Assembly: GCA_964019335.1 (NCBI GenBank)
Contig: OZ025708.1
Span: 1 to 64,000 of the forward strand
Direction of reading: 5' to 3'
Length of the DNA: 64,000 nt
Source: Diplonema japonicum
Lineage: Eukaryota; Euglenozoa; Diplonemea; Diplonemida; Diplonemidae
Positions 20,105-29,985 of this stretch are shown here, piece by piece (the stretch's first letter is position 1; each line of letters starts with the position of its first letter). Under the pieces are notes generated by a model, which saw nothing but the letters and a program-made list of their open reading frames with translations, was not told the origin of the DNA and ran no database searches. The translations under genes were made by a program, and so were the position numbers.

Positions 20105-23100
20105 TTAGCGCAGCACGGGGGCCGCGGGACCGGCGTCAAGAGAGACCGGAGGAGGGGGCGGCACGTTTGAAGGTGCAGTGACGTCTGTAGACGCCAGGGA
20201 TGATGGCGAGGTGAACAGTCCGGAGCGTGACCAGGCGAGCAGGCCAGACTCAACAATGAGGTCGTAGATCTGGGTCACGCGTCTCGACAGGGAGAACGCT
20301 AGGGAGGGAGTACCAGCAGGAGTGTCGATCGCCCCCCTCCCGATCACAGGGCACCCACCGACAACATGCTCCCTGGACATCGGTGCTGCGTGGCAGGCTG
20401 GGCACCGGAGCACACCCTTGTGCTTCCTGTTCGGGCCAGCAGTCTGCAGGAAGCCGAAGAAGAGAGCCGAGTGACCAATCCGCAGCCGCGAGATGACCGT
20501 TTCAGCTTGTCTGGGGAAGCCAAGGGGGAAGTGCGCAGACCGAAGCTCGGTCGCCACCGCGTAGTTGTGGGCGAGGGATGTTATGAGCTCCGCGGACCTC
20601 CGCACCACCCACCGTCGCACCAGGGCCCTCACTGATCGGTAGTCAAGGGAGGGCCTGTCCTGCTTCCGCTTCGTTCCCTCCACGGCCAGAGCGTCAGCCT
20701 TCTCGTTCCCGTCCACCCCACAGTGGGAGGGCACAAACTGGAGGACCACCGGTGTCCCCTGCGTGCGCGCCGCGGACACCAGCCGGCTCCACGTCTGGTG
20801 GTCGAGCTTCTCCCTCTGTCGCGTTGGGCCAGCTCGCAGCTGCTCGACGAGGGAGAGGGAGTCGGTGCAGATCGACAGCGGGGACTTCGCCAGCGAAGGG
20901 TGTGTTTTTCGGAGGGTAGCCACCATATCCAGCGCCGTTTTCACAGCCATGCCCTCTGCCCGAAAAGATGAACAGAAGTCGTTGACGCCATGGCACACAG
21001 ACACAGGGGTCAGGGGGGGAGGCAGCTGCAGATAAACCCCAGAGCCACCTTTCGCCTTCTGTCCGACCTGTACAACCGAGCCATCCGTGTAGGCATGGAT
21101 GCCCGGGGGGAGAGCCGCAAGAGCAGCCTCGGCCGCCTTCCGCCTGTCCGCGTCTGGCGACGATCGCGTGACCCCGCCGGGGAGGTCAGTCCTGAAGTCG
21201 ACCATGCCTGTCTGCCACGGGGCCGCCAGGGGCGTAGCCGACAGGTACTCGAAGTGCACCTTTGGTTCCAACCCGCATCGACGCAGTGCTTGGTAGCCAG
21301 AGCGCAGCCACCCACACCCCAGCCTGTTCGCCTGCTTCAGCTTGACCGTCTCCCTGTGAACCGGGGAAGACTGCCAGCAGAAGGCCTTCGCCGTCATCGT
21401 CGCCGCAGCACCCTCCGCCATTCTTTCGAGGGGAAGCAGTCCTGCCTCAGCTAGGAGCTTGTACCCTCCGGAGCCACTCCAGCAGCCCGTGATCAGCACC
21501 GCCGCCTCCTGGTGAAGCCCAGCCAGGTCCTTCCTCCCGACATCATCGAGCCTGCTGTAGTAGACCCCCATGCAGTAGCGCAGCAGCGGGAGGATGTACG
21601 TAACGTAGAGAGACCGCAGAGTGTCCCTCTTGCTGCCCCAGGACGTGCCGGACAAGAGCTTCAGCACCCTCAGCCTTTTGCTGGCCCGCCGTAGGATGTC
21701 CTGTGCGTGTTCACCGAACGTGAGCCCAGAGTCCACCGTAACCCCAAGGTACCTCGCGTGTTCAGATAGAGGCAGGGGACGGGCCGCAACGTAATCCACG
21801 TCGGGCCGTCGCACGGCTGCATGCATGTCCCGCACGCAGCGGATCCGCACACCACCCGCCTCCACAACCTGAAGGCCCGCCAGCTCCTGGTCCCCGGAGA
21901 TCGTGCCATCGGCGTTCACCCCCAGGCCGAAGAGTGGGTTCTGGAAGGCACCTGGCTGAAGGGGGACTCGTGACGAAGTGAAGTAGACCCCGAGACGTTT
22001 CTGGGGGGGGACGCAGACTGCCTGCGTCTTGGACGTGCTCAGCAGCATGTCACGCTCCCTGCACCAGTCCTCAACCGCTTCCACCACCGCCTGCGCCTTC
22101 CGCTCCAGCCCAGCCACGTCCCCTTGTCCAGAGGAGATCACAACCGCCACGTCGTCGGCGTAGAGCACCGAGACGTCCGCCAGTCCCTCCAGTCTCCTGG
22201 CGAGTTCGTCGACGTAGATGGTGTACAGGATGGGACCCAAGACAGAGCCCTGGGGGACACCCCGTCGCACCTTCGTCGTCGACCCCCTCGACCGTCCAAT
22301 CGTGACCGCAGCAGTACGGCCGCATAGAAAGGACCGCGTCCACTCCACGAAGGGTTCGGGGAGACCCTTCCCTCGCATCTTGTCCAGCAGGGCACCATGG
22401 GGCACCAGGTCGAAGGCAGAAGAGAAGTCGAACAGCAGAGCGGCCGAGAGACGTCGATCGTCTTTGTTCCTCGACATGCACTCAGTGAGGGTTGCCACCT
22501 GCTCCTCCGTGGAGCGGCCGCGTCTGAAACCAGCCTGGCTGTCGTGGAGTCCCTCGACTCCCGTCCCGTCCGCGTCAAGAAGAAACGTGAGCCTCTCCTC
22601 GATCATCCTCTCCAGCAGCTTGCAGAGGCAGCTGGTCAGGCAGATCGGCCGGTAGGAAGCCAAGAGAGTCGCATCTTTTCCAGGTTTCGGTACCGGGACG
22701 ATCACTCCCTTCTTCCAGGCACCGGGGACGACACCCATCAGCCAGGAGCGATTGAGGAGTAGAAGGAGGACACCGAGGGAGTCCGAGTTCAGGTGTAGGA
22801 GCATCTCCGAGAAGATTCCGTCTTCCCCGGCCGCGCTGCGCGTCTTCATCCTTCTCAGGCCGCGGGTGAGGTCGTCCACGGTGAACGCTTGACACCCGAG
22901 TCTGCTTGCAGAAGGAGCGGCGTCCTTCGAGTTCCCGTCACCACGCCTGCCGTAGAGCTTAGCGAAGTGCGCCCCCAGCCGGTCGGCCTTCGCCTTGTCC
23001 GACACAAATCTTCCCTCGAGTACAGGAAGGTGTGTCTTTCGGTGCCTGCCGTCCAGCTTCTTCACCGCTCTGAACGCAGCCCCGAGGTCCTTGCTCCGGC

Positions 23101-24253
23101 TGAGGTCGGCCGCCATCCTTCCCCATGCCTCACGCTTCGTCTCGTCAAGGAGTCGGTTGACTTCCTTCACCTTCGCCCTGTACTCCTCCACCACGTCCGC
23201 CTCTTGAAGCAGGAGTTCGCGCAGGGTGTTCCGCTCTTCGAAGGCGTCCTCGAGCTCAGCAGTCCACCAGGGGGTCGGGCCACGTCGCATCCCACAGAGG
23301 GGAATGTGGTCGTTCGCCGCAGTCAAAAGGGCTTGTGTAAACCCCTTCGTGACAGAGTCAATCGGAGCCGCCGTGTCAACACCAGCAAGCAGGCGGGCAA
23401 CAGCAGCAGTGTAGTCATCCCATCTGGCTTTTTTGAAATTCCAGGTGGGGAAGGGGCGCTCCGAACGGTAGACGTCCTCAAGAGGCAGGTGAAAGGATAC
23501 GGGACTATGATCGGAGCCCCACGTGCCCAGCGTCTTCGGCTCAAGCTTCGCGCAGCGCCCCACAACCAGGTCCAGAACGTGTCGTGACGAGTCCCTCGTC
23601 GGTTCGTTGCGGTCGTTGTAGACGGAGTACCCGTGGGTGTCCAGCCAGTCCCTGACCACGTTCCCCCTCTCGTTCGGCGTCGTCACCGTGGCGTCCCAGG
23701 AGCTGTGGTGAGCATTGAAGTCACCCGCTATGACTGTGTTCTTCCCCATGGGAAGGCTGCCAGGCCGCAGGTACTCAGGGTCCCTCGTGCCTCTGCTCGC
23801 GCTTACCGGTGTAAGGTAAACGTTGGAGAGAGTGATCGGCTCACGCTTCTCGCAGGAGATCCTCACATCCAGTCTCTCAGTGACACAGTCCCCAGCCGGG
23901 AGTACGTGCGGAACCTCCTCCGAGGCAAGATCGTCGCGGACATACGTGACAATACCACCACCCCTCGTCGCAGTGCCGTCAGTCACCGGTGTCAACCGAT
24001 CCCTCCTGTATGACCTGTACCCAGGCAGGTGTGGCGTGTCGTGCCCTTCCCTCAGGTGCGTCTCCTGTATCATGATGATGTCCAGCGACAAGAAGTCAGC
24101 ATGGCGAGATACGACGGTCCATTTCGCAACGAGGCCGTTGCAGTTCCACGAGACAACCTTGAGACCCTTAGGCGACGGGGGCGGCAGCTTCTTGGGTGGG
24201 CCAGGGTTTGTTTCGACCAGCCCAAGCAGCCCCAGCAGGTCCCTGACGGACAT
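20105..24253 (-). CDS. LINE-2 ORF2: 2A-like leader, APE endonuclease, reverse transcriptase, RNase H
   Basis: 1382 residues from the ATG at 24253. The 19-residue leader ends GLVETNPGP (NPGP residues 16-19), a 2A-like motif in which Leu replaces the usual Asp. APE spans about 30-260 (WNCNG 36, IIMIQET 59-65, AGDFNAH 176-182, GSDHSP 246-251). RT follows with YRPICLTS, LFDFSSAFD, RRGVPQGSVLGP and YADD at 698-701. RNase H has YTDGS (D1057), FRAEG, CTDSLS and NEKAD. A CPAC...H...C knuckle lies near residue 1280. All catalytic signatures are present. It is in frame with ORF1 upstream, so it may be made as a readthrough product rather than from its own AUG. Confidence 0.92.
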   Translation of the reverse strand: MSVRDLLGLLGLVETNPGPPKKLPPPSPKGLKVVSWNCNGLVAKWTVVSRHADFLSLDIIMIQETHLREGHDTPHLPGYRSYRRDRLTPVTDGTATRGGGIVTYVRDDLASEEVPHVLPAGDCVTERLDVRISCEKREPITLSNVYLTPVSASRGTRDPEYLRPGSLPMGKNTVIAGDFNAHHSSWDATVTTPNERGNVVRDWLDTHGYSVYNDRNEPTRDSSRHVLDLVVGRCAKLEPKTLGTWGSDHSPVSFHLPLEDVYRSERPFPTWNFKKARWDDYTAAVARLLAGVDTAAPIDSVTKGFTQALLTAANDHIPLCGMRRGPTPWWTAELEDAFEERNTLRELLLQEADVVEEYRAKVKEVNRLLDETKREAWGRMAADLSRSKDLGAAFRAVKKLDGRHRKTHLPVLEGRFVSDKAKADRLGAHFAKLYGRRGDGNSKDAAPSASRLGCQAFTVDDLTRGLRRMKTRSAAGEDGIFSEMLLHLNSDSLGVLLLLLNRSWLMGVVPGAWKKGVIVPVPKPGKDATLLASYRPICLTSCLCKLLERMIEERLTFLLDADGTGVEGLHDSQAGFRRGRSTEEQVATLTECMSRNKDDRRLSAALLFDFSSAFDLVPHGALLDKMRGKGLPEPFVEWTRSFLCGRTAAVTIGRSRGSTTKVRRGVPQGSVLGPILYTIYVDELARRLEGLADVSVLYADDVAVVISSGQGDVAGLERKAQAVVEAVEDWCRERDMLLSTSKTQAVCVPPQKRLGVYFTSSRVPLQPGAFQNPLFGLGVNADGTISGDQELAGLQVVEAGGVRIRCVRDMHAAVRRPDVDYVAARPLPLSEHARYLGVTVDSGLTFGEHAQDILRRASKRLRVLKLLSGTSWGSKRDTLRSLYVTYILPLLRYCMGVYYSRLDDVGRKDLAGLHQEAAVLITGCWSGSGGYKLLAEAGLLPLERMAEGAAATMTAKAFCWQSSPVHRETVKLKQANRLGCGWLRSGYQALRRCGLEPKVHFEYLSATPLAAPWQTGMVDFRTDLPGGVTRSSPDADRRKAAEAALAALPPGIHAYTDGSVVQVGQKAKGGSGVYLQLPPPLTPVSVCHGVNDFCSSFRAEGMAVKTALDMVATLRKTHPSLAKSPLSICTDSLSLVEQLRAGPTRQREKLDHQTWSRLVSAARTQGTPVVLQFVPSHCGVDGNEKADALAVEGTKRKQDRPSLDYRSVRALVRRWVVRRSAELITSLAHNYAVATELRSAHFPLGFPRQAETVISRLRIGHSALFFGFLQTAGPNRKHKGVLRCPACHAAPMSREHVVGGCPVIGRGAIDTPAGTPSLAFSLSRRVTQIYDLIVESGLLAWSRSGLFTSPSSLASTDVTAPSNVPPPPPVSLDAGPAAPVLR

Positions 24254-24397
24254 CCTCCCGAGTAGGGTGGGGATCAGTGCAGAAAAGTCGGTGAAGAAAC
24301 AGAGAGGTAGGAGTCTCCTGGGGAGGATGCGAGGGAGACTAGGAGAGGGAGCATGGTCGTAGATCTGCTGCTCCCCCTGTTCTGCGGGGCCCCTTCA
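24197..24397 (-). promoter_or_regulatory. LINE-2 recoding cassette: UGA, in-frame 47-codon linker, 2A-like motif
   Basis: ORF1 ends in UGA at 24395-24397. The same frame is then open for 47 codons up to the ORF2 ATG and on to GLVETNPGP (24197-24223). LINE-3 has exactly the same arrangement and linker length, and 30 of 47 linker residues are identical by hand count (starts RGPAEQG, later DHAPSP, PRI.PRR, LIP.LL.R). Conservation of amino acids after a stop points to translation through it. Reinitiation at the ATG is the alternative. Confidence 0.65.
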
Positions 24398-27235
24398 ATT
24401 GGATGGACCCATGGAGGCAGAGCGCCCCTTGACCCCATTGGTGAAGAGATCTTTGGTCTCCGCGAACGACCTGGCCCGCCCCCTCGTACCCAGGTTCGTC
24501 ACCGCAGCCTCAGAGGTCGTAGCGAGAGGAGGAGCCCCCTTCTTCCCCTTCCCCTTCCCTTTCCAGACACTGTCGTGTGTCGTCGTCGCCCCCGGTGTAG
24601 GGTCCCGCGGCACTGCCGTTCCCGTCGTCAGCGTGGCCGCCTGCGGCAGGAGGAGGCGGAGCGTCGTCCGCAGATCGGAGATCATCTCCTGCTGAGAGTC
24701 GATCGTCCTCTGCAGCCCGACGATCGACTCCTTCAGCGTGGCGACGAGCTCAGTGAGAGCGGCGACCTCAGGCGACCCGGAAGGGACTCCCTCCTTGTTT
24801 CCCGCAGACACGTTGCGGGGCGGTGTAGGGGACGTCACAGTGTCGAGCTGGGGGGGAGCCACCGAGCTCGGTATGGACGCCCACGGGCTGGTGGGAGGAA
24901 GCCCAGTTGCTTTCACCGCAGGGCCAGTCTCCGAGGGTGTCGACGCCGATACAGGTGCCGGGTCAGGTACAGGTGTAGTAGGCGCAGGTGCAGGTACATG
25001 AGAAGATGTGGGTGCCGGGGTCGAGGACGTTGCAAGCGCAGGTGCAGATGCAGGTGTCGTCCTGTTGATGAGAGGGGGCGGCTTGACGGTCGGGTGGTCG
25101 TCCGCATCACGGAGACAGACAAGGCGCCCCCCAAGGAGCCACGTCCTGGACTTCGGGGGCGGGCTGTCGACGACGATGAAGAACACGAGTTGCCTCGTGC
25201 CCTGGAACATCGTCTGCGTGCGTCGCAGGACGGAGGATGGTTTCCAACCGATGTGGTCCATCACTTCGTCGAAGGCCGCCCTGGTGATGGACGGCGGGGC
25301 CCCGGTGAGCAAAAACTTGCGCTTCGTACGCAGTTTTGCGAGGGTTTCCCGGAGCCGCTGTTCCGTCTCCGGTAGGCACCGCACAGTCCATCCCTTACGG
25401 TGCGCCACCCCGAGAGACAACCCACCCAGCGTCCCCGCAATCCGAAAGGCATCCGCCCTCCCTTCCGCCACGATGGGTACATAAGCGTACCCCCCGCGTC
25501 TCTCCGTCGTCCGCATTAAGCACCCGTCCCCGGACCGGCGCAGGACGGCGTGGACGTGTGCTGCTTGCAGGCGCAGTCCCACCTCGTGGGTCCAGTGCCT
25601 CGCCCGCGGTTCCTCCTCACCGAACTTCCTTGGGCGGAAGACCGCACGATCCTCCATCACCGCGCCCTGAGCCTTGGCGAGCTCCAGGACCCTGGCCTTC
25701 GCCTCCTTCAGGCTGTCTGCACTGACACAGACGTAGACGACCTCCGATCCGCTGTTGAAGGTGGAAGGCGGGGTGTAGGTGGGGGGGTCCAGCCCGAACG
25801 TGGAGACGTGGACCCTCCTGTTCACTGCGCGCGACCCAGAGACCATGACAATCTCGCTGGGGGTGGTGACACCGGGGACCTCTGTCATAAGGACAAAGGT
25901 GATGGATGCCGTAGGTAACGCGGAGCACACGACCCCCATTCCGGAGGGATCGTCGAGCGCAATGACAGCGCGGGATGTTTCCGTCGGGGGGGACACGTTG
26001 GTGTAGATCGGGGCGTCCCATGTGTCTGGCACCAGGTCCCATCGCGGGGTTGTGGAAGGGGCAGGGGCAGGGTCGTCCTCCATCTCCTCAGGGCCAGAGC
26101 TGGTGTCAGAGTCTGAGCTGAGGAGGAGCGTGCCTTGGTCTGTTGACGCGTTGGCGGAAGCGTTCGCGACTGCTTCGTCCTCGACCTTCTGGGCATCTGC
26201 CTTCTTGGCGGCCGCCAACCTCAAAGCTTCCTCCTTTTTGGCAGCGGCTGCGGCGGCTTCCTTTTCGGCGGCGGCGGTGGCTGCGACCTTCTTCTTCTCC
26301 TCGGCGGCGGCGGCTGCGGCTGCGGTCTCCTTCTCGGCGGCGGCGGCTGCAGCTTGCTTCCTGGCGGCGTCGGCTGCGGCCTTCCTCTCGGCGGCGGCGG
26401 CGGCAGCGGCTTTCTTCTCGGCGGCGGCGGCGGCGGCTGCTGCTTTCTTCTCGGCGGCGGCGGCGGCTGCGGCTTTCTTCTTCTCGGCTGCAGCGGCTGC
26501 GGCTGTAGCCTTCTTCTCCTCGGCTGCTTTCATCTCGGCCGCAGCACGCGCAGCCTCCTTCTCCTCTGCCGCAAGTCGTGCAGTAGACCGCTCGCGCAGA
26601 GCCTTCTCCTCAGCCTCGACTGCTCTGCGAGCAGCCTCCACACCAGCCACGCGTGCAGCTTCCGTCTCGGCTGCCATTTTGACAACAGCAGCATCAGCCA
26701 CCTCCTGCGCAGCCTTCATCTTAGCAGCTATTTCTGCAGCTACCACGTCGGCCGACTCGCGTGCAGCTTCCAAATCAGCAGCGATTCCCGCGAGTTCGAC
26801 GTCGGCCGCAGTGCGTGCGGCTTCGAGGGGGTGTGTGGCGTCAGCTATGTGTGCGGCTTCGGCGGCAGCGTCAGCGCGCGCGGCTCTGGCGGCCTTCCTC
26901 CTAGCTTTTTTGCTGGAGGTCGGGGTGGCGACGCTGGCGTCAGGCGAAACCGGCCTTTTGACGGAGCCGGTCGGGGTGGAGGCGACAGGTGTCGCTGGGC
27001 CGGCTGTAGCGGCGGCGGCGTCGGGCGTGAGGAGGTCAATTACGGTGACCACCCCCGTCATCTTCTCCCGGTGCTCCGGCGTCAGGAGCTGCCCCAGCTC
27101 CCCGGCTGCTCCAGCGCTGCGGAGCATCCTCTCCACCCGCCGCTCCTCCCTGGCCTTGGACTGGGCCAGCTGCGTGCTGGCCCCGTTCCCTTCCGGCTTT
27201 GCCTTCTCCTTGTGCTTGTCTTTCTTCTTGCCCAT
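24395..27235 (-). CDS. LINE-2 ORF1, alanine-rich coiled coil plus conserved ORF1 domain
   Basis: 946 residues. The start MGKKKDKHKEKAK (ATG 27233-27235) was chosen over the upstream in-frame region, which reads into the neighbouring element's tail, and because the plus-strand copy at 62101 starts identically. A basic N-terminus is followed by an Ala/Glu/Lys-rich helical tract (densest about 215-360, TolA-like composition). An acidic patch comes next, then a globular domain (about 400-710) with WDLVPDTWDAPIYTN, RARHW.HEVGLRL, RRGGYAYVPI, LPETEQRL and IGWKPS (663-668). A Pro/Thr/Ser-rich tail ends the protein. LINE-3 ORF1 shares the globular domain. RNA binding is expected for an ORF1 but no knuckle is seen. 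Confidence 0.85.
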   Translation of the reverse strand: MGKKKDKHKEKAKPEGNGASTQLAQSKAREERRVERMLRSAGAAGELGQLLTPEHREKMTGVVTVIDLLTPDAAAATAGPATPVASTPTGSVKRPVSPDASVATPTSSKKARRKAARAARADAAAEAAHIADATHPLEAARTAADVELAGIAADLEAARESADVVAAEIAAKMKAAQEVADAAVVKMAAETEAARVAGVEAARRAVEAEEKALRERSTARLAAEEKEAARAAAEMKAAEEKKATAAAAAAEKKKAAAAAAAEKKAAAAAAAAEKKAAAAAAAERKAAADAARKQAAAAAAEKETAAAAAAAEEKKKVAATAAAEKEAAAAAAKKEEALRLAAAKKADAQKVEDEAVANASANASTDQGTLLLSSDSDTSSGPEEMEDDPAPAPSTTPRWDLVPDTWDAPIYTNVSPPTETSRAVIALDDPSGMGVVCSALPTASITFVLMTEVPGVTTPSEIVMVSGSRAVNRRVHVSTFGLDPPTYTPPSTFNSGSEVVYVCVSADSLKEAKARVLELAKAQGAVMEDRAVFRPRKFGEEEPRARHWTHEVGLRLQAAHVHAVLRRSGDGCLMRTTERRGGYAYVPIVAEGRADAFRIAGTLGGLSLGVAHRKGWTVRCLPETEQRLRETLAKLRTKRKFLLTGAPPSITRAAFDEVMDHIGWKPSSVLRRTQTMFQGTRQLVFFIVVDSPPPKSRTWLLGGRLVCLRDADDHPTVKPPPLINRTTPASAPALATSSTPAPTSSHVPAPAPTTPVPDPAPVSASTPSETGPAVKATGLPPTSPWASIPSSVAPPQLDTVTSPTPPRNVSAGNKEGVPSGSPEVAALTELVATLKESIVGLQRTIDSQQEMISDLRTTLRLLLPQAATLTTGTAVPRDPTPGATTTHDSVWKGKGKGKKGAPPLATTSEAAVTNLGTRGRARSFAETKDLFTNGVKGRSASMGPSN

Positions 27236-27293
27236 TTTTCTTTTCTTTTCTTTTCTTTTCTTTTCTTTCCTTCCCTTCCTTTCCTTTCCGATA
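27236..27293 (-). other. LINE-2 5' leader, AAAAG/AAGG repeat
   Basis: On the minus strand (AAAAG)n and AAGG-type units run directly into the ORF1 ATG. LINE-3 has a similar AAAAG leader. The LINE-2 copy at 62101 has a different leader, so this segment is variable. Confidence 0.6.
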
Positions 27294-27736
27294 TTTTTTT
27301 TTTTAATAATAATAATAAATATTCCACTACCAGGCGGGAGGATCGAAGGGGAGTAGAGAAAACCATTCAAGGGAAAGGGAAAGGGACATCACTTCAAACC
27401 AAGAGAGGTGTTTGAAAGTGATTCGTGAAAAGCAGTCTCTGTTACTGAGCCATTGGTCGAGGGGTCCTGGTCCGCTGCTCCCTGTAGTAAATTACTTGGA
27501 CCCCCTCACCACGCTCTTTTCATAATAAAATAAAACCGATCCCACCCACCAGGCAGCACCTGGGTCTCGAGGCATTAGCCGCCTCTAGTAACAAGAGACG
27601 ACCTCCCAGATTTTAAGAACTTTGGAGGAGTTTCAATTGTGAAAAATTAACCAGCTGACTGTGAAACTCCACCGTCTGCTGGACTTGTTGGGCTTTCGGG
27701 AGCCAATAAATTCAATTCAATTAAGTTTCGTTCTTC

Positions 27737-27738
<2 letters not shown>
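27294..27738 (-). mobile_element. NC-b retroelement 3' fragment, copy 1
   Basis: The minus strand ends ...CCTGGTAGTGGAATATTT(ATT)nA11. There are four copies in the window (also 37420, 38774, 53936), each ~430 bp with the same 5' break followed by a T-run. Non-coding. It contains a GGACCCCCTCACC block and AATAAA-like signals. Confidence 0.65.
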
Positions 27739-27767
<29 letters not shown>

Positions 27768-27861
27768 CTCAAAATAAAGGAATTCAAATCAAGCTCGATT
27801 GTGTACACCGAAGCTTGAATCATCTGTCCTTCTTTTTTTTCTTTTTTTTTTTTTCTTTTTT
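27739..27861 (-). mobile_element. 65-bp retroelement scrap between two T-runs, copy 1
   Basis: A T-run (27739-27767), then CTCAAAATAAAGGAATTC... to 27832, then a T/C tract to 27861. It always sits between NC-b and either the LINE-4/LINE-5 tail or LINE-7. The TCAAAATA start resembles LINE-2/3 tails, so it is probably a very short 5'-truncated insertion. Confidence 0.5.
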
Positions 27862-29260
27862 CTTTCTATATGAAAGGTGAGTGAAAAATTTGAATAACAC
27901 TGGGGGCGGGGGACAGGGGCCTGGTAATGGAAAATAAGGGAAGACACTGGGGAGGGAGGTGAAAAGAAAGGATAGGAGTGAAGCCAGAGTCGAGAGATTG
28001 AGTTAGAAACAATTGCTGTCTGAAGTCGTTTAACAACTTCAGACCTCAATGTTTGGAGAGTATAACATATTATAATTTATAAGTTTTTTCACAATGTTCC
28101 CTGCCGCTCCAAGAGCTGGGCGGTCTTACAGGCGTCGGTGGACAGGAGGACTTTGAGGGAAGGAAGGGAGCTACCGAAGATCTGACTCCTTTGGTCGATC
28201 CTCTTTCCGTCTTGGCATTCCCGTAGGAGGTGGCTTAGAGTCTGGGGTTGCGAACATAGATGGCACGGGACCTCCTCGACTGGGGGTATGAGTAGGTATC
28301 CGCAAGTGAGTGGGCTCTTCCCCACCCTCAGCCTCATGATCGCCACTTCTTTCTTTCTGTCCAGCTCCTCGAACTTCTCGTAACTTCCGGCAAACTGCTC
28401 CCTGTACGTCTTTGTGACGCCAGTATCCTTCCATAGGCGGAGGTGGCTTCTGATGACATGCTTCCTCACCAGAGTTTTAACCACCTCAATGTCTGTCTCA
28501 CGGGTGTGGGCCAGTCTTTCGCTCGCCTCTTTTGCCTTCTGGTCCGCCTTCTCGTTCCACTTGTACCCGCAGTGACTCGGGACGTATTGAACGATTAGCT
28601 TGTGGCCTCTGCCTGTCAAGCTCGCGACCTCCTGCCAGAGTTCGAAGTCATCTTTGGAGGCTGCCGACATGTGTCCCTGGCACATCTTCCGTATCACCGA
28701 CTGCGAATCTGTGCATATCAGAACCATCCCTTGGCTTGCAAGCTTCCTCTCTGAGAGTCTTGTCGCCAGTCGGATCCCTAGCCTCAGGGCCCTGAGTTCG
28801 CATTTGTAGGATGTCGAATACAGTCCACCGCTGATCCCGTAGGCAGCATCGGACCCGTTGTGCAGCAGGATGGCGGCCGAGCCTCCGTTTTTCCCATCCT
28901 TTACGGACCCGTCTGTGAACACCATGCAGAATGCCCGGCCGTGTTTCTCGCATAACCTGTTCAGGGTGTTCGTTGTTGCCTCTTTCCTGACCTCTTTTGG
29001 GTCCGTCCTTTTCACCTGCGTGTCTAGGAAGGGGGAGAGCACGAGTTGCCCCTCGAATCTTTGCCAGGGTGCAACCGCGAGTCTCCTCATGAAGACGGCG
29101 CCCGAGTGAGGTGTGCCCGTCCTCTCTGGGAGTTTGTAGGCTTTCGATGCCTCTCTCTGTTTGTCAGACCAAGTCCTCCTTGGTAGGAGCTTCTCGTACC
29201 TGGTCAGATCCTCCAGAGGCTGAGTCGCCTGGTATGCGGCGGTGTCCACTTTTCTCATCA
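27862..29260 (-). mobile_element. LINE-4, 5'-truncated copy
   Basis: The 3' UTR starts at the CTTTCTATATGAAAGG block and the ORF2 end follows. The sequence appears identical or nearly so to 45194-46593 of the long LINE-4 copy and stops at 29260, where a LINE-3 A-tail begins. Confidence 0.8.
28089..29260 (-). pseudogene. LINE-4 ORF2 C-terminal fragment (RNase H, knuckle)
   Basis: About 390 codons, no internal stop. It retains RNase H (FTDGSVKDG, YKCELRAL, CTDSQS, NEKADQKA) and CHLCSQPQTLSHLLREC. Translates the same as the end of the ORF2 at 45421. No RT or APE. Confidence 0.85.
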
Positions 29261-29985
29261 TTTTTTTTTTTTTCAAAATACCAATAGGTGCCACCATGGG
29301 GGAGCAACACCTGGGAAGGGGAAAGGTGAAGGGAAGCATGGAAATATTACAGGGAGGGCGAAGACCAGTTCTTCTGCAATCAGATGGAGCTGTGGACTCC
29401 GCCAACCCGTGCACCTGTTTGGAACAGCCGAAGAGGGCTGAATTACTTTAATTCCAAGCCGCGTAGACCTACGTGACTCGGACGGGGACCTTGACCCCAG
29501 TTCGTCGTTTTTCTCAACTGGGACCTCTGGTGACCGGAACTGGCCCCGGTCGCCCCCTCGAGAGGGATTTGCTCCATTGAGCGAAACATGAAAGGGTGAG
29601 AGTAAAATCTCTCAAAATCAAAAGGGGAAGCGAGTGTGCGTGTGCGCATGGGGATGATAGGGGAAGCATTTGCTCTCCCCGCTGCACTCCGGCTGGCGGG
29701 GGGAGGGGATGGCCGTACCACACTCGTTCGTGCGAAGATGAGAGGACTCATCTGGGCAACTTCAGAGTAGGCCGGGCCATCCGTTTTTGACTACAATGTC
29801 AGGGCACACGATAACAAGAGGATGTTAATTTTAAAAATTTAAAAGTTTAAAAGGGGACGGGCATACTGGTAAGAGAAAGGCCAGACGCCGGATGATGATA
29901 AAGAAAAGGATGAGAGGGAGTGGAAGAGAGGGGAAGGGAACGTAAGCACTAAAAGAATTGAAATGTTGATCTCACCCTACTCACT

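Larger units (their letters stand above)
19664..27293 (-). mobile_element. LINE-2, full-length reference copy
   Basis: A-tail (T 19664-19688), 3' UTR 19689-20104, ORF2 20105-24253, in-frame linker 24254-24394, ORF1 24395-27235, and a purine-rich leader 27236-27293 made of AAAAG and AAGG units. Both ORFs are intact. At least six partial copies lie in the same window. The 5' end meets the tail of NC-b at 27294. Confidence 0.9.

Noticed and set aside
20105-24253. Retroviral or LTR-element polymerase
   Set aside because: RNase H is present, but there is an APE domain, no protease, integrase or LTRs, and A-tails are present.
26022-27356. Long Ser/Ala-rich plus-strand ORF (444 codons), and its counterpart at 62061-63326
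   Set aside because: It is the antisense of the Ala/Glu/Lys-coding repeat of LINE-2 ORF1. GC-rich codon repeats keep the opposite strand open.
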